A stretch of 64,000 nt of DNA from Argyresthia goedartella (GCA_949825045.1 OX463836.1:16530329-16594328), one strand, 5' to 3'; counted from the stretch's first letter, positions 22,560 to 32,968 are shown. Numbers and translations: made by a program. The notes: a model not told the origin generated them from the letters alone.

Positions 22560-23656
22560 TGAGAGTACAGTAAATAATAATAAACCCTCCATAAATGCCA
22601 TACAAAAATGGCCCGCGATGTTGAACCTTATTGTTTTGTAACAAAGTTCAACACCTATGAAAAAATTGTCCGGCTCCCGGTCGCCGCCGGTCGCTTGCAC
22701 TGTCACAACGTTCCACAAGTGAAATGAGTTAACAACTTTTATTTTTATGGAATCTCTAGACCCCTCGCTAGGATTCCCTGTGTCGTGCTGACTAGTCTCT
22801 TTCGCTTATGTAGGTACTCTTAAGTTACACCTATGTATAAATTTAAATTAAGTTATAATAGTTTATAGGAATGATACATAATGAAGGGCATCAAAATTCG
22901 AGCGTGGGTTTGAATTACAACATCATACGAGTGTTTAAATGCTTAGTTATGTACAATTACATATACTACTTTATCTATACATATCATAATAAAAACTTTT
23001 CGCTGAGAGTGCGAATTCGCCTTAGTGTTGTGAGTTAGGGCTACGTCAATGTTTGGGGTGTCAAAAGATGCGTATCGGCAAGGGTCACAAGATATTAAAA
23101 ATACATACAAAACTTTTTGGTAGAGGGCACCACTGTTTGTTTGTAGCATAATTGTGTCCTGTGGTTTGTAACAAGCGACACGTCACATTGTCAACAAAGT
23201 CTGTGACAAAAACCAGTTTCTTGATGTCGTGGATTCGAGAAATTGTAGTACCTGAACCCATTTAATTAGATTTCTACGAGGATATATTAGATAGGTTGAA
23301 GGACGAGCTCAGAAAACGTTGGATCTGCCATTGCCATTTGACAGGTTTGATCCTCATTATCCAGTATAACCAATGGAAAGGCCCGTATTAATATAGGTAC
23401 TGCGCTCATCTCTGAGTAAATGACAATTTTGACATGACGTCATTGTGACATGACAAGATAGCTGACACAACTCTCAGAGCTGAGGACTGTTTATTTTTAG
23501 TGGCTCTGTGAGCTGCAGACATCGCGAGCGATACATGAAATTTGCGTTTTTCTAAATTATTTTCCACCGCCTCACACCCCCGACCCCTTGGAGTTTATAG
23601 GATAAACTGAAATTACTATAAAATACAAATATTCCGACTGCATTTTATTTCAATAC
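22560..23656. other. no gene seen
   Basis: Noncoding DNA between the piggyBac and the Polinton. Short frames only, none with a recognisable pattern. It forms the left flank of the Polinton target site. Confidence 0.4.
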
Positions 23657-23662
23657 CACATA

Positions 23663-23865
23663 AGTAGGGTAACATTGGGGGTTCTGCATCACAAATTCGC
23701 GCCGCTCGCTTCGCTCGCTCCGCTCGGTTTGTGCTGCAAAACCCCACAATGTTATCCTACCCTGCAGGTTTTAAACGGCAACCTGTTTATTCTGAAGTGT
23801 GTCTAATTCATACTGCACCTCTTTTCTATTGACTGATGACGACCTGAGCTACAAAATCTTATTGT
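23663..23865 (+). repeat. Polinton left terminal inverted repeat
   Basis: Inverted copy of 38780-38992. The first ~145 bp are identical by eye. Differences start after AAGTGTGTCT, including loss of about 10 bp near 23830. It contains the GC array CGCTCGCTTCGCTCGCTCCG. Confidence 0.95.
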
Positions 23866-24449
23866 ACGCTATGCAGTTAACAATTAGTCTGCTTGACAGA
23901 CATAAAATAATGAAAATTGTGTCCACTAAGTGATCAATAATTTTCATTTCAAGATATAAAAAATAGCAGCAAAACCTTCGCGTTTCGAGAGATGTCTTTA
24001 CTTGATACGTGGTATGTGGTACGTGGCACTTGTTGCGACATCTCTCTCAACACTTAGGTTGGTCTGGTATGTGGCATATGGTACTTGGCACTTGGTATGT
24101 GGTACTTGTTCCCTTGCGGTTATGTCTAAAGCTGCTTTCGGGTTGCCCAAACCCTAATCACCTCAAGAGACAAATTTGCATGGTTGACAATGGGACATGT
24201 ATAAGAGCAGTAGTAAATCGGGCCAATTTAACTAAAGCATCTCACACAGAACCAGTCTAACTGTAGTTTATCTTACACTTCTTATATACTAAAAGAATGA
24301 AAAACTTTGATAGCGCGATGTAGGACTTGATTCATTTTATACTGGAGAATTAAAGTTTTAAACCTGAATCCATATTATGATGACCCTTGGAACTCTGATG
24401 ACAAGGTTGTGACGTATTTCATTCACACTGCATTTGTTTACTTAGAGAT

Positions 24450-24776
24450 GTCGTAGCCATATCGTCGATTTGGCCATATCACAATATGGTCAGAAATGGC
24501 TTGACCATATCATGAAATGGGTTGCCATATCATGATATAACCTGTTTTAATGAAAACATGTCTTTTTAAAAGCATTGTTATTCAGCACTGCATGATGTTT
24601 TTTTTGTGTTATACATGTCAAACTAACACGAAGACTATTCGAGGGCTTCGCTGCGCTCACTCCCTCTAGTCTTCACCTAAGCTACCGCAGTGTGTGCCCT
24701 AAAAGATTTAATCGATTTATGATATTTCACGTTTGGCCATATCGTGATATGGCCAATTCGATGATATGCCTACGAC
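24450..24776. repeat. MITE in Polinton, TSD AGAGAT
   Basis: GTCGTAGCCATATCGTCGAT at the left faces ATGATATGCCTACGAC at the right, with CCATATCxxGATATGG motifs throughout. AGAGAT flanks both sides. A copy of the short repeat also seen at 3236 lies within it (24617-24700), so it is an insertion inside an insertion. Confidence 0.75.
24617..24700 (+). repeat. short dispersed repeat, copy 2
   Basis: Shares GAAGACTATT, CTTCGCTG, CTCCCTCTAGTCTTCACC and TAAGCTACC in order with 3236-3327. It lies in the middle of the MITE at 24450-24776. Confidence 0.6.
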
Positions 24777-24824
24777 AGAGATATTCCTTATAAGTGTTCC
24801 ATGTCATAATCATAACAAACTTAT

Positions 24825-25560
24825 GCATATAAGGAGCTATCACGAATAAGGAAGGCGCTATGCGCTTTATACAGGGTGTTGATTTGTAAAGTTACGCCGA
24901 GCTCAGAGGTGGTTAAATACATGATACTAAAGCAAAAATAAATTTTTTTTTTTCAGTAAAAATTAAATTAATATTTTTTTGATTTTACAAATATTAAAAA
25001 AACATAGAAATGTCGTCCAAAAAGTGTTGCACTGGGTGGATTGAGGTTCAGGGCGCGGGGAAGAGTCTATTAGCACTCGGGCGCGGTGACTGGGGGGGTG
25101 TATCCACACTTTTAGGTAATTTCAGGAAAATTTTCAGATGGTAAACTATCGGCTCTGAGTCGGGTGTAACTTTACAAATCAACACCCTGTATGAATCCAT
25201 TGCATTGAGAGCTCAACATAATTCAGTTATCCTAAACAATTGTCTCAAAAACCATGCTCTTAAAAACCCTGCTTACATTGAAATTTTCACTGCTTGTTTA
25301 GAGTGGACGATATTTTTAATGATGTCAATAAACCCATCAATGTATTTAAAGGTACATCTCATAACCATTTAAAAATTATGTTTCTAATTACACACTTGTC
25401 CTTATCCAGTACAACCATTGACCAAATTCAGTCAGCTAAGGCAGCGTTCATACAATGATTGTTAATAGTTGGAAACAAAATTGATAATAAGTACTTGAAA
25501 TATACTAAGTATAAGGTTCAAAATCCTATGCCATTAGATTTTTTTAATTTTTTTTATTAC
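24825..25560 (+). pseudogene. decayed reading frame interrupted by the MITE
   Basis: Skipping the MITE, one frame runs GRRYALYESIALRAQHN and NNCLKNHALKNPAYIEIF; after a shift it continues DIFNDVNKPINVF, HNHLKIMFLITHLSL and TIDQIQSAKAAF. This reads like a protein, but I recognise no family. It may be a lost gene of the Polinton's left arm or captured DNA. Confidence 0.35.
24872..25189. repeat. mariner-type MITE, TSD TA
   Basis: CAGGGTGTTGATTTGTAAAG at the left is inverted at the right (CTTTACAAATCAACACCCTG). It is flanked by TA on both sides (24870-24871 and 25190-25191). 318 bp, noncoding. Confidence 0.8.
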
Positions 25561-25735
25561 ACCGGTTAACAGTATTTTTTCCATTGAAAGTTCGATGTTG
25601 ATGCACCTTTATAAATCAAAGCTTATAAATATTGATGCAACTAGATGAAAGCCGCTTTTCTAATACTTGCGTCGATATCTTCGAGTGAGCTCGTGTTTTG
25701 TGAATTAGTGCTGCTGAAGAACTGAAGACATAAGT

Positions 25736-25923
25736 ATGTAAGTTTGATTTTTTATCACTTATGGATCCCGCACTTGGATACCTTGTGTCATGGGAACCAG
25801 AAACAGCGATAATACAAACATGTTAATCTCTAAGACCTAGGAAGGTTTTTTTGTCCCAACGGAATTAGAATCCGAAACCTCTAGCATGGTAGGCAGACGT
25901 ACAACCGCTGCGCCACCGAGACC

Positions 25924-25972
<49 letters not shown>

Positions 25973-27004
25973 CATTCTATTAATATTTTAGGTGGTCCAG
26001 CCCATTTGATTCTGACGTAGACGAGGAGATCAGGAGCGAAGTTCAGAAGAAAAAACCTGCTGCGAAGGCGAAAAAAACTTCAACCCCTAAAGCGAAAAAA
26101 GCGGCGGCAATCCCAACACCAGCACTAACTGATGCCGGTTCTGAGTCGGATGAGGAGCCCATTCCTTGTGCTCAGCCCAAGAAACGGAAGAGAATTGCTA
26201 CCTTCCCAGATTCCGAGGTAAGCTTTAATATTATTTTATTTAAACAACCATTTCTCATGTTTTAAACTAAATGTAGCATCTTGTTTGAATAATATTTTAT
26301 GCTCGTCTATTTTAATTTTTTAATCATTATTTACTTTTATCTGTAGCACAAACATGTAAACATTCAAGATCTGATGTTTGTTTTTTATTTAGTTATCCAG
26401 CCGGGATTCGAATCCGCGATCCCTCGCATGGTAGGCAGACGCACAACTTCTGCACCGCAAGCCCCACCCCTAATTTTATTTGTAATTACTTTGATTAACT
26501 TTTGATTAAAGATATACCAAAAATGTTTCGTAAAAACAATTTCCTCTTATCTTAATCCAACTTAACTCACAGTTTTAAAATAATTGCTAATAATAATTGA
26601 TTGACATGCATATTTTACTAGTGAAATTACATTGACAATGTAAAATATATTTTTTTTAAATAATAGCGAATGCCTATTTCACATCTTTACAGGATGAGCT
26701 AGAGCCGATTCGTGCATCAGCGCTCAAGAACTTTCTTTCACGTCGCACCGGCTCGGGGTGTTCATTCCAGTCCGATCCTTCACGTCGAGGCGAATATTAT
26801 GTGGAGCTACGGGTGTACAACAGCCGTGAGTTAGAGGGAAGCAAGTTAGGAGATCGGGACAGATGTAAATTGGCTTTGATACATATGAAAACGAATGTAA
26901 ATGGAGATGCTCCCCTATGGCATTCGATTTCAAAAGTAGTTACTGATAGTAAGGAGCAATTCAAGGGAGTAAGACCAGTCATTTATCCTTTGAATATTAT
27001 GTAA
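25736..27004 (+). CDS. Polinton left-arm gene, three exons, split start codon; function unknown
   Basis: Exons 25736-25737, 25992-26217 and 26693-27004. Exon 1 would supply only AT. The donor GTAAGT follows, and the acceptor TTTTAG is followed by G, completing ATG. Introns 25738-25991 and 26218-26691 have GT-AG ends and matching phases, giving 179 residues. The middle exon encodes an acidic start (WSSPFDSDVDEEI), a lysine/alanine/proline-rich stretch and a nuclear-localisation-like QPKKRKR. The last exon is compact: NFLSRRTGSGCSFQSD, RRGEYYVELRVYN and KLALIHMKTN. I recognise no domain. A basic tail plus a folded end suggests a nucleic-acid-binding protein (inference). A TTATAAATAT box stands near 25623. 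SINEs lie antisense in both introns. No other start is in frame in exon 2. Confidence 0.55.
25757..25972 (-). repeat. SINE type B, copy 3, with 48-base T tract
   Basis: Minus strand: CTGCCTACCATGCTAGAGG, GGATTCTAATTCCG (decayed B box), TTTCTGGTTCCCATGAC. The T tract (25925-25972) touches the tRNA-like head rather than the tail. Located in intron 1 of the split-start gene, 20 bp before its acceptor. Confidence 0.7.
26375..26465 (-). repeat. SINE type B, copy 4 (partial)
   Basis: Minus strand: GTGCGTCTGCCTACCATGCG and GGATTCGAATCCCGGCTGG. It lies in intron 2 of the split-start gene, in the same antisense orientation as copy 3. Confidence 0.7.
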
Positions 27005-27238
27005 TGCAAAGCTGTCGATATCCGAATATCGCAAGCGTAAGAATCAGCCTCCGTCTGTCATTTATCCTTTGTTTTTTTAAATCTTAATATTTTTAGCAAC
27101 TTATTAACATAAAAATTCATGTAATCAATACAAGTCATTGTTATAATTTTTTCATCGTTCACATAATTTGATATTTTACTAATCTTTTACAACAGCAGTA
27201 TTTGATTAAATAGATAATTCTCTTACCTACAGATAAAA

Positions 27239-30200
27239 ATGGTTTATTGTCAAGAATGTCAAGCATATGTCTCACGATTATCTTCTCACAAGAAAAGTAG
27301 CATTCACAAATCTAACTGTTTGATACGAACTGAGTTAAGCAATGTTAAAATAATAGCAACAGCGTTTAGAAATAGAATAATCAGTTATAGAGTCAATCCT
27401 GAAAAAGAATATCTTGTACCTGATTTTTTTTTGTCAGATAACTATTCTACCGTTAGTAATCTTATAAGCACCCTTCTAAGAAAACATCGATCGTTAAAAG
27501 TAAACATAGAACTTTTTATTACATATAATCTACCTAAAGATAACACTCAATCTTTAAAATCATTTAACACAAAATATACCATGGTATTGCAAAGTACTGA
27601 TATTTCCGTTTTATACCATGATTTATCAAACCTTTTGCTAATGAAGTGCTTAGAGTTTGAACACGCAGAGTCGGGGTGGACTATAGAGTCAGTAAGTCAT
27701 TTGGAGATAAACATTGCGAAATTTAGTCCGTTGAAAGCAGGATCGTACATACCACTTCCGAAAAGTATTCAAAACACAAAGTCTTGTCTAAATATAAAAA
27801 ATAATGATGAGTACTGTTTTTTGTGGAGCATTGTAGCACATTTATATCCTGCAAAAAATAATCCCAATAGACTTTCATCTTACCCTCATTTCTCTAACTT
27901 TTTTAACACTTCAGGAATGTCATTTCCCCCCAGCTTTAAATGTATTAAATGGTTTGAAAGACATAATACGGGAGTGAGTGTCAATATTTATGGATTAGAT
28001 GAACATGGTAGTATAACAGGTCCTCTATACAAAACTTTGCGAAGACGTGTTGAGCATGTGAATTTGTTATTTATCAGTTGTAAATCGAAAAATCATTTCT
28101 GTTTAATTAAAGATATGGGAAAGCTCTTACACAACCAACTCACGAAACACAAATCACGAATTCATCTTTGTGATGAATGCTTCATGTACTTTAGTACAGA
28201 AGAGAAGTTAGCAAGTCATAATTGTGCAGGGATACAGACTGTTCTTCCTGAGGAAGGCAGCAAAACAGGTTTTTCAAATTATGAAAGAACACAAAGGATT
28301 CCAATAGTGATATATGGTGACTTCGAGAGTTTACTCCGCGAGTATTCAGATAAACATAAATCCACTCATGTAGAGAATGTGCAGGTACACGAAGCAACTT
28401 GTTTCGGTTATTTCATTTGTTGTAAGTCTAATCCAGAATTAAATGATTATGTTTCCTACAGGGGTTCCAACTGTTCTCAAAAGTTTTGTGAGTCAATTTG
28501 CAAGGATTTGCTTCGTTTACATAAAATATTATCTGTACAAAGAGAAATGACTCCCTTAACAGAAGAAGAAAAATTAAGAGTGGAAAATACAACTAACTGT
28601 CATATATGTAAAAAATCATTTTCTCTCGAAGATACAAAAGTTCTAGATCATGATCACTTTACTGGGAAATTTAGAGGACCTGCACACAATTCATGCAATT
28701 TAAATTGTAAGACTTGTCCATTCATTCCAATAATTTTCCATAACCTTTCTGGTTACGATTGTCATCTATTTATTGTAGAGCTATCTAAAATATGTGGTCG
28801 CATTAAACTATTACCAAAAAACAAAGAAAAATATATTTCCTTTACAAAGTTTATCCCACTTGACAGACAACATACTGCTCAGCTGAAATTTGTTGATTCT
28901 TTAAATTTTTTGGATTCAAGTTTAGATAATCTCATTAAAACACTTGAAACCGAAGACTTCATTAACTTAAAGTCATTTTATGAAGATGAAAAGATGTTTA
29001 ATTTAGCTCGGAGAAAAGGTGTCTTTTGCTATGACTATGTAGATTCGTGGGATAGATATAATGAGACCACATTACCAGACAGAAACAAATTTTATAACAA
29101 ACTCACTTCTGAGATTATTACCAATGATGATTATAATCATGCTATGAATGTTTGGGAAACATTTGGAATGAAAACTCTTGGAGACTATACAGATTTTTAC
29201 TTGAAATGTGATGTTTTATTACTTTCTGACGTATTTGAAAAATTTAGATTTATGAGTCTTAATCATTACAATCTAGACCCTTGTCACTATGTTTCTTCAC
29301 CATCTTTAAGTTGGGATGCTATGCAGCTTTATACAGGTGTTGAGTTAGACTTAATATCAGATGTTGAAATCTATCAAATGTTTGAAAAAGGTATCAGAGG
29401 GGGTTTAGCTCAATGCTCACGACGGTATGCAAAAGCGAATAATAAATATTTATCCGATTATAAACCTAACATATCTTCAAATTATTTAATGTATTTTGAC
29501 TGTGTTAATTTATATGGATATGTGATGATGTCAAAATTACCCACCGGAAATTTTAGATTTTTAAAAGAAAATGAATTGATCAATTTTAATGTCATGACGA
29601 TAAGTTCTCATAGTGATACAGGTTTCATTCTTGAAGTAGATTTACATTATCCTTCTGAAATTCATGACAATCATGCAGATCTACCGTTTGCTGCAGAACA
29701 ATTAAAGGTTCCATTTCCCCTTGGTAAAAATATAAAATTAGTATCCAATTTATTTGATAAATATAAGTATGTGATTCATTATGTACATTTACAAAAATGC
29801 TTAGAACATGGCTTACAATTACTTAAAATTCATAGAGTTCTTTCATTTGATCAAAGAGCATTTTTAGAACCTTATATAACTCTCAATACAACTCTAAGAC
29901 AAAACGCAAAGTCTGAATTCGAAAAAAATTTTTTCAAGAAACAAAATAACTCAATTTTTGGTAAGACTATAGAGAATAAGAGAAAGCAGGTAGATGTGAA
30001 ACTGATAAACATTTGGTCTGATTCATCAAATAAAACAAACAAATATATTGGTGCTGAAAAATATATAAGCGCTCCTAATTTTAAAAATTTGGCCATTATT
30101 TCAAAAGATTTGGTAGTCATACAGATGGAGCCCTCAAAAGTCATTCTGGATAAACCAATTTATGTAGGTTTTAGTATATTAGATCTAGCAAAAACACATT

Positions 30201-30742
30201 TATATAATTTTCATTACTCAGTAATGAAAAAAATTTATGACAAGAACATCCAACTATGTTACACAGATACAGATAGCCTTCTGTATCTTATAAATACAGA
30301 GGATATTTATGAAGACATGAAAAAACATATTAAATATTTTGATACTAGTAATTTTAAGTGTGACAATGTGTACAATATGCCATGTTTAAATAAACAAATT
30401 CCAGGATATTTTAAAGATGAGATGAGTGGGGATGTTATTTCAGAATTTGTGGGCTTAAGAGCCAAGTTGTATTGTATAGAGACAAATAAAAACTGTTCAG
30501 TTAAGAAAGCCAAGGGTGTGAAAAAATGTGTTGTAAAAAAATTGGATATTAATAAATATAAGGATGCTTTATTTAAAAACATAGAATTTAAAGATTCAAT
30601 GTATTTTATACGATCTAAAAATCACTGTGTCTATACACAAAAAGTAAATAAGGTTGTTTTAAATGCAAATGATGATAAAAGACAGATATTAAATGGAAGT
30701 TTTAAAACATTGCCCTGGGGACATTATTCCACTATATTTTAA
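27239..30742 (+). CDS. Polinton protein-primed DNA polymerase B
   Basis: 1167 residues, full length, no breaks. It replicates the element, probably with a protein primer. Order: amino-terminal C2H2-like finger (CQECQAYVSRLSSHK); an OTU-like segment (EYCFLWSIVAHLYP...FLISCKSKNHFCLI near 200-290); a second finger (CDECFMYFSTEEKLASHNC); exonuclease motif I IYGDFESLL (about 360); an HNH/zinc insertion (CHICKKSF...LDHDHFTGKFRG, about 455-485); exonuclease motif II FHNLSGYDCHLF; motif A YFDCVNLYGYVM (about 754); motif B QNNSIFGKTIENKRKQ (about 903); motif C CYTDTDSLLYL (about 1007). First ATG is 27239. CTTACCTACAG just upstream looks like a splice acceptor, so a 5' leader intron is possible. Confidence 0.95.
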   Translation: MVYCQECQAYVSRLSSHKKSSIHKSNCLIRTELSNVKIIATAFRNRIISYRVNPEKEYLVPDFFLSDNYSTVSNLISTLLRKHRSLKVNIELFITYNLPKDNTQSLKSFNTKYTMVLQSTDISVLYHDLSNLLLMKCLEFEHAESGWTIESVSHLEINIAKFSPLKAGSYIPLPKSIQNTKSCLNIKNNDEYCFLWSIVAHLYPAKNNPNRLSSYPHFSNFFNTSGMSFPPSFKCIKWFERHNTGVSVNIYGLDEHGSITGPLYKTLRRRVEHVNLLFISCKSKNHFCLIKDMGKLLHNQLTKHKSRIHLCDECFMYFSTEEKLASHNCAGIQTVLPEEGSKTGFSNYERTQRIPIVIYGDFESLLREYSDKHKSTHVENVQVHEATCFGYFICCKSNPELNDYVSYRGSNCSQKFCESICKDLLRLHKILSVQREMTPLTEEEKLRVENTTNCHICKKSFSLEDTKVLDHDHFTGKFRGPAHNSCNLNCKTCPFIPIIFHNLSGYDCHLFIVELSKICGRIKLLPKNKEKYISFTKFIPLDRQHTAQLKFVDSLNFLDSSLDNLIKTLETEDFINLKSFYEDEKMFNLARRKGVFCYDYVDSWDRYNETTLPDRNKFYNKLTSEIITNDDYNHAMNVWETFGMKTLGDYTDFYLKCDVLLLSDVFEKFRFMSLNHYNLDPCHYVSSPSLSWDAMQLYTGVELDLISDVEIYQMFEKGIRGGLAQCSRRYAKANNKYLSDYKPNISSNYLMYFDCVNLYGYVMMSKLPTGNFRFLKENELINFNVMTISSHSDTGFILEVDLHYPSEIHDNHADLPFAAEQLKVPFPLGKNIKLVSNLFDKYKYVIHYVHLQKCLEHGLQLLKIHRVLSFDQRAFLEPYITLNTTLRQNAKSEFEKNFFKKQNNSIFGKTIENKRKQVDVKLINIWSDSSNKTNKYIGAEKYISAPNFKNLAIISKDLVVIQMEPSKVILDKPIYVGFSILDLAKTHLYNFHYSVMKKIYDKNIQLCYTDTDSLLYLINTEDIYEDMKKHIKYFDTSNFKCDNVYNMPCLNKQIPGYFKDEMSGDVISEFVGLRAKLYCIETNKNCSVKKAKGVKKCVVKKLDINKYKDALFKNIEFKDSMYFIRSKNHCVYTQKVNKVVLNANDDKRQILNGSFKTLPWGHYSTIF

Positions 30743-30783
30743 GAAATAACCTGCTGTTGTAAATTAATTAAAAAAAATAAACA

Positions 30784-30844
30784 AAATTTAACCATGTTAT
30801 ATCTAAAGTGGAATCATCACTTTAGATATAATGTTGTTAAATTT
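30784..30844. terminator. hairpin just downstream of the polymerase gene
   Basis: Arms of about 27 bp with three mismatches around a 7-base loop. The inner 14 bp are perfect (TTATATCTAAAGTG / CACTTTAGATATAA). It starts 42 bp after the polymerase stop. It could shape the mRNA 3' end, or be a tiny foldback element; the sequence does not decide. Confidence 0.45.
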
Positions 30845-31008
30845 TGCGGTTTAACTTTGTAAAAATAACCAAATGAGGTTTTATGTATTTGTAGTTAATA
30901 TAATTTGCTCCATGTACTGTTGATATTTACTCGCTTATTCCAATAAAATAATATTGTTTAACCTTATTGTTTGTATCATTTATTGAAACCCTCCAGTTCC
31001 TTAACAAT

Positions 31009-31112
31009 GTAGAGCTTGTCTTATCTCAAATGACGCACCACCTCATTTCTCATACAAGCAGATGGAGTTTAAAGTGGAGAGGCATGTCATTTGAGCTGAG
31101 ACAAGCTCTACT
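31009..31112. repeat. foldback MITE, ~104 bp
   Basis: GTAGAGCTTGTCTTATCTCA at the left faces TGAGCTGAGACAAGCTCTAC at the right. Noncoding. Confidence 0.65.
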
Positions 31113-31312
31113 TTGTAAATTTTTATCTACTGAAGTTTTTATCTATCCTAGTTAAAATCTCATTAAATAAATTAAACACAAACTTTTAAATATCAATTTA
31201 TTCACATTTACATTTACATGGGATATATTTATTAGATAAAATAGTATGAAGTCATCGTATACTAGAATAAGGTGAGATAGCTAACATAAATAACAAAAAC
31301 TACTTATTGATA

Positions 31313-31905
31313 TTAATTATCACTATTATCACATATTTTTTTTGAAATTTTTCTAATTAAATTCTCAGTCTCTTCGAGTACATCCTCATATAAATTTTTT
31401 ACCACATATTGCACAACAACATTTCTATTCTTATTTCGTTCGTCTAGTGCCTCGATTTCAATTTTTATAACACATGATCCCGAAGCATTTTCTTTTTTAA
31501 TAAAGGAAGCATCATTCAGTTTCCTTTTTTTAGGGGCAATGGTTTTTTCCTTCTTCTTGGATTCCAACCATGCTATCCTCCTATTTTCAGCTTTATCTAG
31601 CCAAGCGTTTACATCTTGACCTTCACCCCCAACACCGAACTCATCAATCAAACTAGGGTCCACAGCTGGGGGGCTAACATTGTAGTAGTTGAAGACAGAG
31701 TTCTCCGACATTTCTGAAACAACATTCACATGTTTTTTAAAACTTACTGCAGCAATGATTTGAAGTATAATATTATTTTTAAACAGACATGTAAAATAGG
31801 TACTCACTTGTAAATAATAAAGTTGCTTGAATAGTTTATTAGATCCTTGAGACTGGAAGTAATCCCTCAGAGCTCTAAGACACTTAGATGTGCACACTGA
31901 TTAGG
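31313..31905 (-). CDS. Polinton minus-strand gene with spliced leader; function unknown
   Basis: Coding part 31711-31313 (132 residues) starting at MSENSVFNYYNVSP. A 94-nt intron (31807-31714, CAA|GTGAGT ... TTGTTTCAG|AAATG) separates it from a noncoding first exon, which begins near an initiator-like AATCAGTG at about 31909. Seen: acidic amino end, DVNAWLDKAENRRIAWLE helix, nuclear-localisation-like APKKRKLND, and a charged carboxyl coiled coil (YEDVLEETENLIRKI). It lies convergent to the polymerase and divergent from the packaging ATPase. I do not recognise the family. Basic plus coiled-coil features suggest a nuclear regulator or virion protein (inference). Confidence 0.6.
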
Positions 31906-31990
31906 TTAAATATACACTGATATAAAATAAACTGCTTGTGATGAGTATAGACTGAGCGAGGGGAAGGGAGGGTTGTTTAGGTTTTGTTAA

Positions 31991-31998
31991 TATAAAAG
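31991..31998 (+). promoter_or_regulatory. TATA box, probably for the ATPase transcript
   Basis: TATAAAAG lies 266 bp upstream of the ATPase start, on the same strand, in the gap between two divergent genes. A GACGTAAGT donor-like site about 20 bp downstream would allow a spliced leader. Position fits; function is inferred. Confidence 0.45.
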
Positions 31999-32100
31999 GA
32001 GATCTGCTGACGTAAGTAAAGATGAAACTTAAAACGGATACATTTTCTAGGAATTTCAGAAACTAATCAAACTTTTATAAGTATTCAATAACATAATAAT

Positions 32101-32127
32101 ATACATACATACATACATACATACATA
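32101..32127. repeat. (CATA)n microsatellite
   Basis: Six to seven CATA units followed by a short piece of dispersed repeat (GAGGGGTAGGCATAGAC) that also resembles 3783-3801. Confidence 0.8.
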
Positions 32128-32263
32128 TGCTTGAACCTTTTCACCTAAGAGGGGTAGGCATAGACTAAAGATCTTCATTTGCTATGATCCTGGTATACTA
32201 TATGAAATCTATTCTTATGCAAACAATAAATACACATGCTATTTAATGTATTAATAGCTCATT

Positions 32264-32968
32264 ATGTCATCAGAAACTAAAATGAAGTTAATCAAACAAC
32301 CCGTTTCTTTAAATATTTGTGAAATAAAAGTTGATAAAAATACTAACACTTTTAGACATAGCATTCTTTTACCAAATTCCATTCGCTGCATAATATGCGG
32401 TCCATCGAATTGTGGAAAAACAAATGTAATGATAAGTTTGTTATTAAATGAAAATGGGTTAAAATTTCATAACATTTATCTTTATTCGAAAACAGCTTTC
32501 CAGCCAAAATATCTATTTTTAGAGGAAGTGATAAGATACATTCCAGAAATTAAATTGTTCCTGTTCCAAGATGAAAAAAATGTTATTCCACCCCACGATG
32601 CTTTGACAAAATCAATATTTATTTTTGATGATGTAGTCTGTGAAAATCAGAGTGATATACGTAATTATTTTTCCATGGGTCGACATAAAAAAATTGATTG
32701 TTTTTATTTATCGCAAACTTACTCAAAAATACCTAAGCAGTTGATTCGAGATAATGCTAATTTATTAGTTATCTTCAAACAAGATGATGTAAATTTAAAA
32801 CATATTTATGATGAGCATGTCAATTCTGATATGAGTTGGCATAGATTTAAATCAATGGCTACTGATATATGGAAAGAAAAATACGCATGTTTAATAATTA
32901 ACAAAGATTGTGAGCTAGATAAGGGAAGGTACAGGAAATATTTTGATATATTTATTAAATTAGAATAA
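32264..32968 (+). CDS. FtsK/HerA-type packaging ATPase
   Basis: 234 residues. Powers DNA packaging into the capsid in Polintons and related DNA viruses (A32-like family). Walker A CGPSNCGKTNVM at about 45-56. Walker B SIFIFDDVVCE at about 117-126, followed by a glycine/histidine segment (YFSMGRHKKIDCFYLSQ) that matches the sensor region. Length is normal for the family. First gene of the rightward virion cluster; no breaks. Confidence 0.92.
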   Translation: MSSETKMKLIKQPVSLNICEIKVDKNTNTFRHSILLPNSIRCIICGPSNCGKTNVMISLLLNENGLKFHNIYLYSKTAFQPKYLFLEEVIRYIPEIKLFLFQDEKNVIPPHDALTKSIFIFDDVVCENQSDIRNYFSMGRHKKIDCFYLSQTYSKIPKQLIRDNANLLVIFKQDDVNLKHIYDEHVNSDMSWHRFKSMATDIWKEKYACLIINKDCELDKGRYRKYFDIFIKLE

